From: Myxococcus llanfairpwllgwyngyllgogerychwyrndrobwllllantysiliogogogochensis
GTDB lineage: Bacteria > Myxococcota > Myxococcia > Myxococcales > Myxococcaceae
DNA: 52,578 bases
Reading direction: 5' to 3'
Assembly: GCF_006636215.1 (NCBI RefSeq)
Contig: NZ_VIFM01000054.1
Span: 1 to 52,578, forward strand
Under the pieces are notes generated by a model. The model saw only the letters and a list, made by a program, of their open reading frames with translations. It was not told the DNA's origin and searched no databases. The position numbers were made by a program, and so were the translations under genes. Of this stretch, positions 1 to 8,569 are shown in pieces; position 1 is the first letter of the stretch; every line of letters begins with the position of its first letter.

Positions 1-18
1 GACGTGTATAAGAGACAG
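1..18. other. Nextera transposase mosaic-end adapter remnant
   Basis: The first 18 bases match the last 18 bases of the 19-bp Tn5/Nextera mosaic end (AGATGTGTATAAGAGACAG) with one T-to-C difference. This is library adapter left on a contig end, not genomic DNA. It also adds false codons to the end of the kinase gene that runs off this edge. Confidence 0.93.
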
Positions 19-1099
19 CCACCGCTGTGACTCCCATCCCGTTGGGGGGCGGCGTCACGGGCCGCAGCATGGGCGGCGGGCCCGGAGGGGGACGTCGGGT
101 CTCCCTTCCGGGAGGAGTGCGCGTGCGCGGAAAGTCCGCGCCTTCCAGGCGAATCTCCTCTCCCGGGACACTGGCCAGGTCCGCTAGGGGCGAGCGCCAG
201 TCGGGAAAGGCGCGGCCGAAGAGGCTGGCGATGTCGGAGGCGCTCACGCGCAGGCGGTGGTCGAAGAGGAAGTTCTGGATGGACTCGGAGAACTCACGGG
301 CCACGGGAAAGCGCGCGGCGGGTTGGGCGGCCAGTGCGCGCAGGAGCAGGGCCCACAGCGGCGCGGGGACGCCGGGCAGGGGCTCCAGTGCGCGCTCGTC
401 GAAGTTGCCCAGCGCGTGGATGATGTGAGGCGTGGTCCCCTCGAAGAGGCGGCGTCCGGCGAGCATCTCGTAGAGCAGCAGGCCCAGCAGGAAGATGTCG
501 CTGCGCTGGTCCACGGGACGGCCGTGGACCTGCTCGGGGGACAGGTAGTTGATTTTGCCCTTGAGCACGCCGACCTGCGTCTCCTGGTATCCCTCGTCCG
601 CGACCTTGGCGATGCCGAAGTCGGCCAGCTTCACGCCTCCGTTGCTGGAGACCATGACGTTGGAGGGATTGACGTCGCGGTGGATGATGTTGAGCGGGGC
701 GCCGCTGGAGTCCGTGCAGCCATGGGCATACGCGAGGCCATCCGCCACCTGCTGGGCGATGAAGCAGATTTCGCGAATCCCCAACGGGACTTGTCGCCTG
801 CGCGCCGCCTTGAGCAGCGCGCCCAGGTTCTCCCCGTCCACGAACTCCATCACCATGTAGTACTGGCCGGCGCTGGAGCCCAGGTCCAGCACCTGCAAGA
901 CATTGCCGTGCTGAAGCGAGACGGAGAGCTTGGCTTCGCGCAGGAACAGGTCGACGAAGGCCGCGTCCTGCACGAAGGAGGGGAGGATGCGCTTGACGGC
1001 GACAGGCTTCTCGAAGCCCTCGGCGCCCACCACCTTGCCCAGGAAGACCTCGGCCATACCGCCCGCGGCCAGCTTCTTCACGATGCGGTAGGTCCCCAC
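19..1099 (-). CDS. Ser/Thr protein kinase (Pkn type), 3' end cut by contig edge
   Basis: Eukaryote-type Ser/Thr kinase that phosphorylates protein targets. From the assumed GTG start at 1099 the motifs run in order: Gly-rich loop LAAGGMAEVFLG (residues 10-21), ATP-binding Lys in VAVKRI (about 35), helix-C Glu in REAKLSV, catalytic HRDVNPSN (140-147), LADFGIAK (158-165), SPEQ (187-190) and DQRSDIF. After the kinase core comes a Pro/Arg-rich linker that reaches the contig edge, so any membrane or sensor domain is lost. The start is uncertain. No in-frame ATG exists between an upstream TGA and the Gly-rich loop, while an ATG at 1124-1122 lies one frame away, so a start-proximal frameshift or assembly error is possible. 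The kinase call itself is secure. Confidence 0.93.
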
Positions 1100-1208
1100 G
1101 CTGTCTCCGGAGCCGCAATGCCATCGCAGACGTTCCGGAGAGAGGAAAGGTCACAATCGAGCGTTCCGGGCTCCAGGGGCCGGGAAAAGTGACGGGACTG
1201 TCTTTCGG

Positions 1209-2081
1209 TCAACGCTTGTCGGCGGTGGGGTGTCTGTTCTTGGACGCCGCGGACGGATGGCGGATGCCCGTGGTAAGGTAGGCATTGAAGAGGCCGACCT
1301 GGGGTCCCGGGCCCAGGACGGTGGAGACCTTCTCCAGCAGAGCCTGCTGGATGGAGGGCCACTTCTCACCCAGGGCCTTGCGCGCCAGGACGACGGGGGC
1401 GCTCGCGCGAATCATGGAGTCCACCATGGCGGCGGTGGATGGGTATTCGGCGCGGGCCGTCGTCTCGTACACGGCGACCTCGTCAAAGCCAGCCGAGGCC
1501 ATCTCGCGCAGACACGTCTCCCGGTCCGACAAGGGCATCATGCCGTCCCGAGGCGCGCCACCGCCACCACCGCCGCCTGTCATCAGCTCCGCGAAGCTTT
1601 GATAGACGGTGTTCATCGCGGGGGAGTGCTCCAAGGGCAGCCAGCTCGACACGATGGCGCGGCCGCCTGGGGCGAGGACGCGGTGCAGCTCGCGGAAGCC
1701 GCGCGGGCGGTCCGGGAAGAACATCAGGCCGAAGAGGGAGAAGGCGGCGTCGAACGCCTGGTCGGGCAGGGGCAGGGCCATGCCGTCGCCGGCGAGCGCT
1801 TCGATGTCGAGTCCTTCCGCGGTGGCGCGCTCACGCAGCGCGGAGAGCATCTGGGGGGCGAAGTCCACCGCCGTCACGCGGGCGCCCTGTCGCGCCGCGA
1901 GCAGGGAGAGGGTGCCGGGACCCGCCGCCACATCCACCACGCGCGAGCCCGGGCCGACGGCCATGCGAGAGAGGGCGTCCCGGGCGAAGTTCTCGAACAC
2001 GGGGAGCAGCTCGCGCACGTACTCGGGCGCGACGAGGTCCCACGGTTCGGGGGCTGCGAGCGGTGAAGCGGTCGACGACAT
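1209..2081 (-). CDS. Class I SAM-dependent methyltransferase
   Basis: A 290-residue methyltransferase of the UbiE/Methyltransf_11 kind that moves a methyl group from S-adenosylmethionine to an unknown small molecule. SAM-binding motif I is VVDVAAGPGTLSLLAA (about 48-63), followed by the acidic AVDFAPQML strand, GDGMALPLPDQAFDAAFS (motif II region) and the LAPGGRAIVSSW motif III region (about 137-147). The ATG at 2079-2081 is chosen because the family homology begins right after it. A run of seven glycines near residue 170 is a simple-sequence insertion in a loop. The C-terminal ~20 residues are Ser/Lys/Arg-rich and look unstructured. It is divergent from the lipoprotein at 2217. The substrate cannot be told. 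Confidence 0.87.
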   Translation of the reverse strand: MSSTASPLAAPEPWDLVAPEYVRELLPVFENFARDALSRMAVGPGSRVVDVAAGPGTLSLLAARQGARVTAVDFAPQMLSALRERATAEGLDIEALAGDGMALPLPDQAFDAAFSLFGLMFFPDRPRGFRELHRVLAPGGRAIVSSWLPLEHSPAMNTVYQSFAELMTGGGGGGGAPRDGMMPLSDRETCLREMASAGFDEVAVYETTARAEYPSTAAMVDSMIRASAPVVLARKALGEKWPSIQQALLEKVSTVLGPGPQVGLFNAYLTTGIRHPSAASKNRHPTADKR

Positions 2082-2216
2082 GGGGTGTGGCCTCCAGGAT
2101 GTTGGACGCGGATTCCACCCTGAACGGGCCGCGAGCGCTTGGAAGAAATGCACCACCCGCGTGCCGCCAGGGCAGGGGCGGTCTCCACGGTGACTTCGGG
2201 TAGGCTCGGAGCGCCC

Positions 2217-3506
2217 ATGTCTTTCGCGCGTTCCTTTCTGCTCCTGTTCTTCGCCGCATGTTCCACCACCACGGGCGGTATGCATTCTCAGGCCACTCCC
2301 TTGCTGGTGTCCCATCCGGAGCAGCACTCCGTGCGAGTGGCGCGCGCTGTCGAGGCCACGGAGCGGAAGGACTTCGACACCGCGCAGCGGCAACTCGACG
2401 AAGCCCTCGCAGATGCGCCCACCGACGCGAAGGCCCTCTTCGTCCAAGCCTGTGTCTTCCTGGAGCGGGGCTCGCTGAAGGAGGCCACGGGGATGGTGAA
2501 GCGCCTGCGCGCGGCGGCGCCCGCGAGTCTCGAAGCACCGGTCCTCGAAGTGCTCATCGAGAGGCGCGGTACCCACCCGACAGAGGACTGGCGCGACTCA
2601 TTCTTGTGGGCGTGGAGGAAGGCGGGTCGTCCGGGGTTCCAGGACCGCGACCTGTTCGACGGGATGGGTGATTTCATGGAGAAGGCGAAGGCACTACTGG
2701 CTGGAGCCTGGGGGCGGACGAACAGCGCGGAGGTCCGGCTGGTGCTCGCGCTCGCCGGCGACGAGCTTGATGCGGAGTCGCGGCGCTGGCTGTTCGCGCA
2801 TCTGGAGGAGGTCAAGGACCCTGGATTGCTGCTGGCCGCCCTGGCGTTCTTCCAGCGCGACGTCCTTGCTGGGGAGCAGCGCGACCTGTTGCGGTCACGA
2901 CTCCGTCGCTTCGCGGAGGATGCGCCGACGGACATGCAGCGCTCCCTCCTGCTCTTGCTGGAGCCTCGCGTGGCCGATGCGCCGTTCACCGACGAAGAGC
3001 TCCGCGAACTGGAGCGCATCGCGGCCCTGCCCGACTTCCGGCCCACGTCCACCGTGTCGATGTACGCGCAAGCGGAGCGGCTCTTGAGGTCAGCGGGGGT
3101 GGCTCACCCCGAGAATGGCGCCTTCATGGTGACGGTGAGTGGGCTGGTGATTGACGGGTCCTATTTGATCTCCAAGGTCGTCAAGGCCTCCGGCGAGGGG
3201 CTCTCCGCTGACCACCGCATGCGGCTGGGGCGGGTGCTGTGGTCCCTGGGTGAGCGCATGGCGGCCGAGTCGACGCTCGTCGAGCGCCTGGTGGGGCTGA
3301 ACACGATGAGGGAGGGGGCCGTGCTGCTCATGGACTCCGAGCGACTGGCCCAAGCGGTGCTGGCTCTCGAAGAGGGACGGGAGGTCGCGCGTGTCTCGAG
3401 GAGTCTCGAGCTTGACGCGTGGCCTCTCCCTTCGCTGCAGGAGGCGATGTTGGCAGCGACGGTGAAGGACGAGTGGACGCACCTGCGTGCCTTCGCCGTG
3501 CCCTGA
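2217..3506 (+). CDS. Lipoprotein with TPR-like N-terminal repeats
   Basis: A 429-residue exported protein. It starts MSFARSFLLLFFAACSTTTGG, a short hydrophobic signal ending at a Cys in a slightly atypical lipobox (FAAC), so it is probably lipid-anchored. The next ~100 residues have the alternating small/large helix pattern of TPR or Sel1-type repeats (for example AKALFVQACVFLERGSLKEA). The rest is helical, with many Glu/Arg/Leu and no recognised catalytic motif. The ATG at 2217 is preferred because an upstream in-frame start would precede the signal peptide with charged residues. The call as a helical-repeat lipoprotein is an inference; the function is unknown. Confidence 0.75.
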   Translation: MSFARSFLLLFFAACSTTTGGMHSQATPLLVSHPEQHSVRVARAVEATERKDFDTAQRQLDEALADAPTDAKALFVQACVFLERGSLKEATGMVKRLRAAAPASLEAPVLEVLIERRGTHPTEDWRDSFLWAWRKAGRPGFQDRDLFDGMGDFMEKAKALLAGAWGRTNSAEVRLVLALAGDELDAESRRWLFAHLEEVKDPGLLLAALAFFQRDVLAGEQRDLLRSRLRRFAEDAPTDMQRSLLLLLEPRVADAPFTDEELRELERIAALPDFRPTSTVSMYAQAERLLRSAGVAHPENGAFMVTVSGLVIDGSYLISKVVKASGEGLSADHRMRLGRVLWSLGERMAAESTLVERLVGLNTMREGAVLLMDSERLAQAVLALEEGREVARVSRSLELDAWPLPSLQEAMLAATVKDEWTHLRAFAVP

Positions 3507-3551
3507 GGCTGCCCTTGACTCATGGGCCCGGTCACCAGAGGCTGTGACGCA

Positions 3552-3848
3552 ATGCTGATTCGATGGGTGGCTTGGGGCGCGATGATGGCGCTGCACTTCC
3601 TCGCGATTGTGTTCGTCCCGGCGTCGATTGCGCCCGCGCTGGCCGGCTCCGTCTACCTGCCGCTGATGCCCCTGCGTGCCCTGGGGCTCCCAGTCTTGTC
3701 ACAGGAACCGTCGGGCGGCTGGGCCGGACCTTCGGTGCTCGGCTGGGTCGCGGTCGTCCTTGTCTGGGGGCTGGTGTGGTGGGGCGTGGTGTTGCTGCTC
3801 ACGCACTTCGTGCAGCGGCGCGTTCGTCGCGCGTCTCACGTGGCTTGA
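3552..3848 (+). CDS. Small membrane protein, function unknown
   Basis: A 98-residue protein with two or three hydrophobic segments (roughly residues 5-25, 30-45 and 60-85) and a basic C-terminal end (HFVQRRVRRASHVA), which suggests an inner-membrane protein with a cytoplasmic tail. The ATG at 3552 has AGAGG about 10 nt upstream; an in-frame ATG at 3522 would add ten residues without a hydrophobic match. It follows the lipoprotein at 2217 by 45 bp on the same strand and may be co-transcribed with it. I do not recognise the family. Confidence 0.6.
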   Translation: MLIRWVAWGAMMALHFLAIVFVPASIAPALAGSVYLPLMPLRALGLPVLSQEPSGGWAGPSVLGWVAVVLVWGLVWWGVVLLLTHFVQRRVRRASHVA

Positions 3849-3879
3849 TGGAGTGACGCTGGCTTCCGGCGCGGCTTCT

Positions 3880-4293
3880 TCAGCCCGCGACGCCAACGGC
3901 CTCTGGCTCGTGCCAGCCGAGGCCCAGACATTTCCAGCACGTCGCGGTGCGGAGGATGGACCCCGTCCCCGTGCAGGCCGCGCAGTCGAGCGCGCTCACG
4001 GTGCGCTCGGGCAACAGCTCCCGCAGTCGGGGATACTTCTCGCGGCTCGTGGTGAGTGCGACCACCTTCCACGCGTCATCGGTCGCTTCGGACTTGGAGT
4101 CCTCCCAGTCGTACGTGAACACCGTGCCGTCTGGGCGAAGGACGACCAGGCCGCCCATGTCGGCGTACAGGGGCAGCCCGCCGAGCTCGCGGGCCCGCTC
4201 GCGCTGGTCAGCGGGCTCCGTGGGATTGAGCAGGAACTCTCTCAGCCACCGCTCGATATCGCGACGGAGGCTCTCAGAAGGCTTGTGGCTCAT
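3880..4293 (-). CDS. DnaJ-type zinc-ribbon protein with SMI1/KNR4-like core
   Basis: A 137-residue soluble protein. The C-terminus carries two DnaJ-style CxxCxGxG elements, CAACTGTG (Cys 104, 107) and CWKCLGLG (Cys 119, 122), which together could bind one zinc. The middle (LPLYADMGGLVVLRPDGTVFTYDWE, residues 40-64, given here as its key pattern of aromatic and acidic residues) resembles the SMI1/KNR4 (SUKH) fold used by many immunity proteins; this similarity is weak. The ATG at 4293 is favoured over 4326 because GAGGGAGC sits directly in front of it. It converges with the small membrane gene at 3552. Function unknown. Confidence 0.72.
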   Translation of the reverse strand: MSHKPSESLRRDIERWLREFLLNPTEPADQRERARELGGLPLYADMGGLVVLRPDGTVFTYDWEDSKSEATDDAWKVVALTTSREKYPRLRELLPERTVSALDCAACTGTGSILRTATCWKCLGLGWHEPEAVGVAG

Positions 4294-4362
4294 GCTCCCT
4301 CGGAACGGGAGTGTCCTGGTCGTCATGCCTCCAGAGGTTAGCGCCTCGGACGCAACGGCGCC

Positions 4363-5820
4363 TCAAGGGGCCGCTGCGCTCTTGCCGAAGTCCGCGCCGC
4401 GAAGCTGGAGGACGCAGTCCAGGGGCAGTGGCCCCTTGGGGTCGCGGAGGAAGGCCATGGTGACTTGTCCGCCGCAGCGATTGAACGACGCGCCATGGCT
4501 GTAGCCCCGCAGCTCGACGTAGCGGGCCTGTGGCATGGACTCGAGCAACTGCCGTCCCCAGTCAGGAGGCGTATCCGGGTCGAACTCCCCCGCGAAGATG
4601 AGCGTCGGCACGTCGCTCTTCACCGGCGTGTTCTCCTCCGCGGGCACCGGCGCCACGTTCCACACCCGGCACGTCTCCATGGACGCCGTCCCTTCGTCCA
4701 CCCCGCCCAGCCCGAGGGCCGGTGAGCGCTGCGCCGCGATGCGCTTCGGGTCCTCGAACGGAGTCTCCTCCGAGCACCAGACGGATAGCCGCAGCCCCCA
4801 GCTCATCGTCGACGGACCCAGGCTGTCCTCCACCAGCGGCGTCAGCTCCGAGTAATCGCCCGCCGCCGCCCGGCTGATGATGCGCGGGAGGAGGGGAATC
4901 CGCTCGGGGTCATGCAGCGCATTGTAGAGGGCCTCGACGACCTGCGCGCCGCGCACCTCCACCGGCCGACCTCCCGTAGCGGACTCCTTCAAGCCGAGAG
5001 GCAAGGGCTTGCGCTCGGCGGTGGCGACGAGCTGGGCGAAGCGCTTGCGCAAGTCCGGATGCGCGGCCGAGCACTCGCGGTCGATGGCGCACCCGTCGAA
5101 CACGAGGTCGAGCGAGCGCAGCAGGTTCACCGCGGCGACCTCGTCGAAATTCACCTCGGGCGGCAGCACCGAATCCAGGATGACCGAGCGCACTCCCGCC
5201 GGATGTCTGCGCAGCACGGTGAGCATCAACCGCGTGCTGTAGGAGAGGCCCTGGAGGTTCCACGTCTCGTAGCCGAGGACCTTGCGCAAATCCTCGATGT
5301 CATCCGCCGTCGCCGTCGTCGTGTACCCGTCCAGGTCGACCCCGGACGCCGTCAACGTCGCACGGCAGCGGCCCGCCGCCTTCGTCAGCGCGTTCTGGGC
5401 ACTGGCGCCGCGCAGCCGGCCCGCCGCCATCTCACCCTTGAGCGTGTTGATTTCGGGGCACTCCAGCGCTGGCTGGGCCATCTTCACGCCGCGCTGCTCG
5501 AGGACGATGAGGTCGCGCTCGTCGAGCAGGAGGTTCTTCTTCCCGGAGCGCAGCCGGGCCACGGCGCTGACCCCGGGTCCGCCCGGCATGAAGAGCAGCG
5601 GGTCCTTCGCCGGGCGCTCGGCGCGGCTTCGCAGGCGCATCACCGGCAGCCGGATGGAGCGGCTTTCCGCCTTGCTCCGATTCTCCGGAACCACCAGGAA
5701 CCCACAGTCGATGCGCTCCCCGGCTTCCACGGTGGCGGGGCAGGGTGCGGGCTCGAACCGGGGCACGCCCGAAATGGCGAGTGACAGCGATGCCAGGAAG
5801 GCCATGATGCTCGAGGACAT
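4363..5820 (-). CDS. Secreted TAP-like alpha/beta hydrolase (aminopeptidase type)
   Basis: A 485-residue hydrolase of the tripeptidyl/prolyl aminopeptidase group. An N-terminal signal peptide (MSSSIMAFLASLSLAISG) indicates export. The oxyanion region reads MPGGPGVSAV (about 78-87), the nucleophile elbow is GLSYST (Ser 193), the acid is in FAGEFDPDTP and the His in GYSHGA near residue 447. The Cys-rich C-terminal cap with TAP_C features (CRVWNVAPVP, then the FDPDTP strand) fits the family, and the length is typical. It probably trims peptides outside the cytoplasm. It is divergent from the LysR gene at 5887 with only 66 bp between, so that regulator probably controls it. Confidence 0.87.
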   Translation of the reverse strand: MSSSIMAFLASLSLAISGVPRFEPAPCPATVEAGERIDCGFLVVPENRSKAESRSIRLPVMRLRSRAERPAKDPLLFMPGGPGVSAVARLRSGKKNLLLDERDLIVLEQRGVKMAQPALECPEINTLKGEMAAGRLRGASAQNALTKAAGRCRATLTASGVDLDGYTTTATADDIEDLRKVLGYETWNLQGLSYSTRLMLTVLRRHPAGVRSVILDSVLPPEVNFDEVAAVNLLRSLDLVFDGCAIDRECSAAHPDLRKRFAQLVATAERKPLPLGLKESATGGRPVEVRGAQVVEALYNALHDPERIPLLPRIISRAAAGDYSELTPLVEDSLGPSTMSWGLRLSVWCSEETPFEDPKRIAAQRSPALGLGGVDEGTASMETCRVWNVAPVPAEENTPVKSDVPTLIFAGEFDPDTPPDWGRQLLESMPQARYVELRGYSHGASFNRCGGQVTMAFLRDPKGPLPLDCVLQLRGADFGKSAAAP

Positions 5821-5886
5821 GGGCTCCGTTAGAAGTCAGCTCCCCGCCTCGCGTCCAATACCGAAATCCAGGCCTGTGATAGCGAA

Positions 5887-6795
5887 GTGATCTCACCCAC
5901 GCTCGATGCCCGTCGCCTCACGTGTTTCATCGCGGTCGCGGAGACGCTGCACTTCCGCAAGGCCGCGGAGCGGCTGCGTCTGGCGCAGCCCGCGCTGAGT
6001 CAGCAGATTCGCCGGCTGGAGGAGGAGCTGGGCTGCCAGCTCCTGAAGCGGGACCGGCGGCGCGTCGAGCTGACCCCGGCGGGCAGGACGCTGCTCGAAG
6101 CGGGAAGGCGAGCGCTCGTCCACCTGTCCCATGCGGCGGAGGCTGCCCAGCGCACCTCCAGGGAGCAGCAGTCCTTGCTGCGCGTCGGGTTCGTCAATCC
6201 GGCCGCGTTCGCCCTGGTGCCGGACGTCCTGCGCGGCCTGCGGGCCGAGCACCCGGATGTGCACCTCATGCTGCGCGAGGCGGACAGCGTGACGCTCCTG
6301 GAGGAGGTCCGGCTGGGGCAGCTCGACGTGGCCTTCGTGCGCGGGCCCGTCATCGCGCCAGGGGTTCGCGTCGACACGCTGCGCCGGGAGCCGCTCGTAC
6401 TCGTGTTGCCGTCGCGTCATCGGCTGGCGCGCCGCGCGCGGGTGCCGCTGGAGCAGCTCGCGGATGAGCCCTTCATCGGCTTCGCGCGGGACACGGCGCC
6501 GTCGCTGCATGACGCGATGATGGGCATGTGCCTGGAGGCGGGGTTTACGCCCACGTTCGTCACCGAGGCGGTGGAGTGGTTCACCATGGTGAGCCTGGTG
6601 GCGGCCGGGCTCGGGTGCGCCATCCTCCCGGAGTCGGTCCGCACCTTCTCGCGAGAGGGCGCTGTCTACCGCGCCGTCGCGGGAGCTCCCCGCCATGTGG
6701 ACCTGGTGATTGCCCGCGCTCCCACGCCCCCAGGCCCCGCCCTCAAGGCCTGTCTGCGAATCGTGTCGCGAATGACGTCGGTGGCGCTGCGCTGA
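5887..6795 (+). CDS. LysR-family transcriptional regulator
   Basis: A 302-residue LysR regulator. The N-terminal winged HTH is typical (LTCFIAVAETLHFRKAAERL, then LAQPALSQQIRRLEEELG), followed by the linker helix and a two-lobed substrate-binding domain from about residue 90 (LRVGFVNPAAFALVPDVL). The start is a GTG at 5887, the only one giving a full HTH; the Shine-Dalgarno is weak. It is back-to-back with the secreted hydrolase at 4363-5820, the classic LysR/target layout, so control of that hydrolase is inferred. The aldo/keto reductase downstream, 188 bp away, may or may not be in the regulon. Confidence 0.92.
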   Translation: MISPTLDARRLTCFIAVAETLHFRKAAERLRLAQPALSQQIRRLEEELGCQLLKRDRRRVELTPAGRTLLEAGRRALVHLSHAAEAAQRTSREQQSLLRVGFVNPAAFALVPDVLRGLRAEHPDVHLMLREADSVTLLEEVRLGQLDVAFVRGPVIAPGVRVDTLRREPLVLVLPSRHRLARRARVPLEQLADEPFIGFARDTAPSLHDAMMGMCLEAGFTPTFVTEAVEWFTMVSLVAAGLGCAILPESVRTFSREGAVYRAVAGAPRHVDLVIARAPTPPGPALKACLRIVSRMTSVALR

Positions 6796-6983
6796 TCCCG
6801 TGGCACCCCGACGCTCGTGACGCCCCCCGCGAGGGTCCGGGTCGAAGGGCAGGGATTGAACGGTGGTCCTGTTCGGACTCGACGCACTGGATGCAAGTCG
6901 TCACTGTGGCGCGCTCGAACGGCATCCGGCCGGACCGTTCCCCAACGCGCAGCGTCCTTCCATCCGGCCGCGAGGGAGTCGAC

Positions 6984-7955
6984 ATGAAGTACACGAACCT
7001 GGGGCGCTCGGGGCTCTCTGTCAGTCGGCTGTGCCTGGGCACGATGAACTTCGGCTGGACCACCGAGGAGCCTGACGCGCACGCCATCATGGACTCCGCG
7101 CTGGAGCGGGGAATCAACTTCTTCGACACGGCCAATGTCTACGGTTGGGGCGAGAACAAGGGCCGCACCGAGCAGATCATCGGCAACTGGTTCGCGCAGG
7201 GCGGCCGTCGGCGCGAGCGCACCGTGCTCGCCACCAAGCTCTACGGCCCCATGGGAGAGTGGCCCAACGAGGGCAAGCTGTCCGCGCTCAACATCCGCCG
7301 CGCGCTGGACGCCAGCCTCAAGCGGCTGCGCACCGACTACATCGACCTGTACCAGTTCCACCACGTGGACCGCGCCACGCCGTGGGAGGAAATCTGGCAG
7401 GCGATGGAGGTCGCCGTCGCCCAGGGCAAGGTGCTCTATGTCGGCAGCAGCAACTTCGCGGGCTGGCACATCGCCCAGGCCCAGGCCGCCGCCGCGCGAC
7501 GCGACTTCATGGGGCTGGTGAGCGAGCAGTCCCTCTACAACCTGATGGCGCGCACCGTGGAGCTGGAGGTGCTGCCCGCCGCTCAGCACTACGGCGTCGG
7601 CATCCTGCCGTGGTCTCCGCTCCAGGGCGGTCTGCTCGGCGGCGTGCTGAAGAAGGAGCGCGAGGGCAAGCGCCGGCTGGAGGGCCGCGCGCAGGAAGCC
7701 CTCCAGAAGAATCGCGAGCGAATCGAACGCTACGAGAGTCTCGCCGCCGAGCTGGGACACGAGCCGGGTGACGTCTCGCTGGCGTGGCTGCTGCACCAAC
7801 CCGCCGTCACCGCGCCCATCATCGGACCCCGCACCGCGGGGCAGCTCGACGCGGCGCTCCGAGCGCTCGAGGTGAAGCTCGATGACAAGGCCCTGGCCCG
7901 GCTGGATGAAATCTTCCCGGGGCACCGTCCCGCGCCCGAGGACTACGCCTGGTAG
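6984..7955 (+). CDS. Aldo/keto reductase
   Basis: A 323-residue NADPH-dependent aldo/keto reductase of the YhdN/Kv-beta-like type. It begins MKYTNLGRSGLSVSRLCLGT. The catalytic tetrad is visible: Asp and Tyr in FFDTANVYGWGE, Lys in LATKLYG and His in YQFHHVD. The C-terminal cofactor signature PIIGPRTAGQLDAAL binds the NADPH phosphate. The ATG at 6984 has GAGGGAG seven bases upstream. The length is normal. Its physiological carbonyl substrate cannot be told from sequence. Confidence 0.93.
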   Translation: MKYTNLGRSGLSVSRLCLGTMNFGWTTEEPDAHAIMDSALERGINFFDTANVYGWGENKGRTEQIIGNWFAQGGRRRERTVLATKLYGPMGEWPNEGKLSALNIRRALDASLKRLRTDYIDLYQFHHVDRATPWEEIWQAMEVAVAQGKVLYVGSSNFAGWHIAQAQAAAARRDFMGLVSEQSLYNLMARTVELEVLPAAQHYGVGILPWSPLQGGLLGGVLKKEREGKRRLEGRAQEALQKNRERIERYESLAAELGHEPGDVSLAWLLHQPAVTAPIIGPRTAGQLDAALRALEVKLDDKALARLDEIFPGHRPAPEDYAW

Positions 7956-8039
7956 CGCCACGCCACCCTCCACCTTGCGCCACCTGTCGTCCGTCGGTGT
8001 CTAGGAATCGGTGCCTCTCACGAGGCACTGTCGTTGCTG

Positions 8040-8055
8040 GGAAATTCTTATTTCC
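8040..8055. promoter_or_regulatory. Inverted repeat GGAAAT-4-ATTTCC
   Basis: A perfect 6-bp inverted repeat with a four-base spacer sits in an AT-rich pocket about 90 bp before the small lipoprotein at 8143. Its position and low GC suggest an operator or promoter element for that gene. No matching factor is recognised. Confidence 0.35.
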
Positions 8056-8142
8056 TTGTAATTCTGGACACTCCTCTGAAGCCTGAGGCAAGGTCCAGCT
8101 CACCGGGGGCGGTTGCGCCCTCATCGCGCTGGAGTTCACATC

Positions 8143-8388
8143 ATGCGTCGCTTGGTCGTGCTGTTTTCGCTCCTGGGTCTGTCCGCGTGTGGTGGTGGTG
8201 TCGAGTCCGCTGGAACCGAGCCGGAGGCTGTCTCCGGGACGGAGCAGGAGCTCTGCTCCAGCGCCAATGCCTGGGAGTGTTTCTGCGCGCAGTTCAAGAC
8301 GCAGGAGGCTTGTAGGACGGGCTCGCAGCGCTGTGTCTGGCAGCCGTACACGGCGGTCGGCAGCCGCTGTCTGCCGACGTACGAGTAA
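8143..8388 (+). CDS. Small Cys-rich lipoprotein
   Basis: An 81-residue exported protein. MRRLVVLFSLLGLSACGGG is a clear lipoprotein signal with lipobox LSAC, so the mature part (about 65 residues) is lipid-anchored. It holds six Cys in a compact pattern (ELC, ECFC, ACRTGSQRC, W, SRC) that can form three disulphides and loosely recalls a PSI or knottin-like module. The ATG at 8143 begins the signal. It probably has its own promoter in the AT-rich stretch upstream. Function unknown; a second Cys-rich lipoprotein lies at 24829-25167. Confidence 0.75.
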   Translation: MRRLVVLFSLLGLSACGGGVESAGTEPEAVSGTEQELCSSANAWECFCAQFKTQEACRTGSQRCVWQPYTAVGSRCLPTYE

Positions 8389-8569
8389 CACCCGGTTCGC
8401 GCACCTCGGGGCGGGCAGGAACGCTTCCCGGTGAAATCCATATCGTTCCCGCGGCGGAGTCGTTGCGCCGCGGTGGTCATGGCCTGTCGCGCGTGAGGGG
8501 CGCCGTGAAGGCGTCCCGTTGCTCCGACACCGGATGGAAATCCCTCCATCCGGTTGTGTGGAGCACGGC

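Noticed and set aside
294..1154. Minus-strand frame with an ATG near the kinase start
   Set aside because: It is the kinase gene read one frame off; its Arg/Gly-rich product has no motif.
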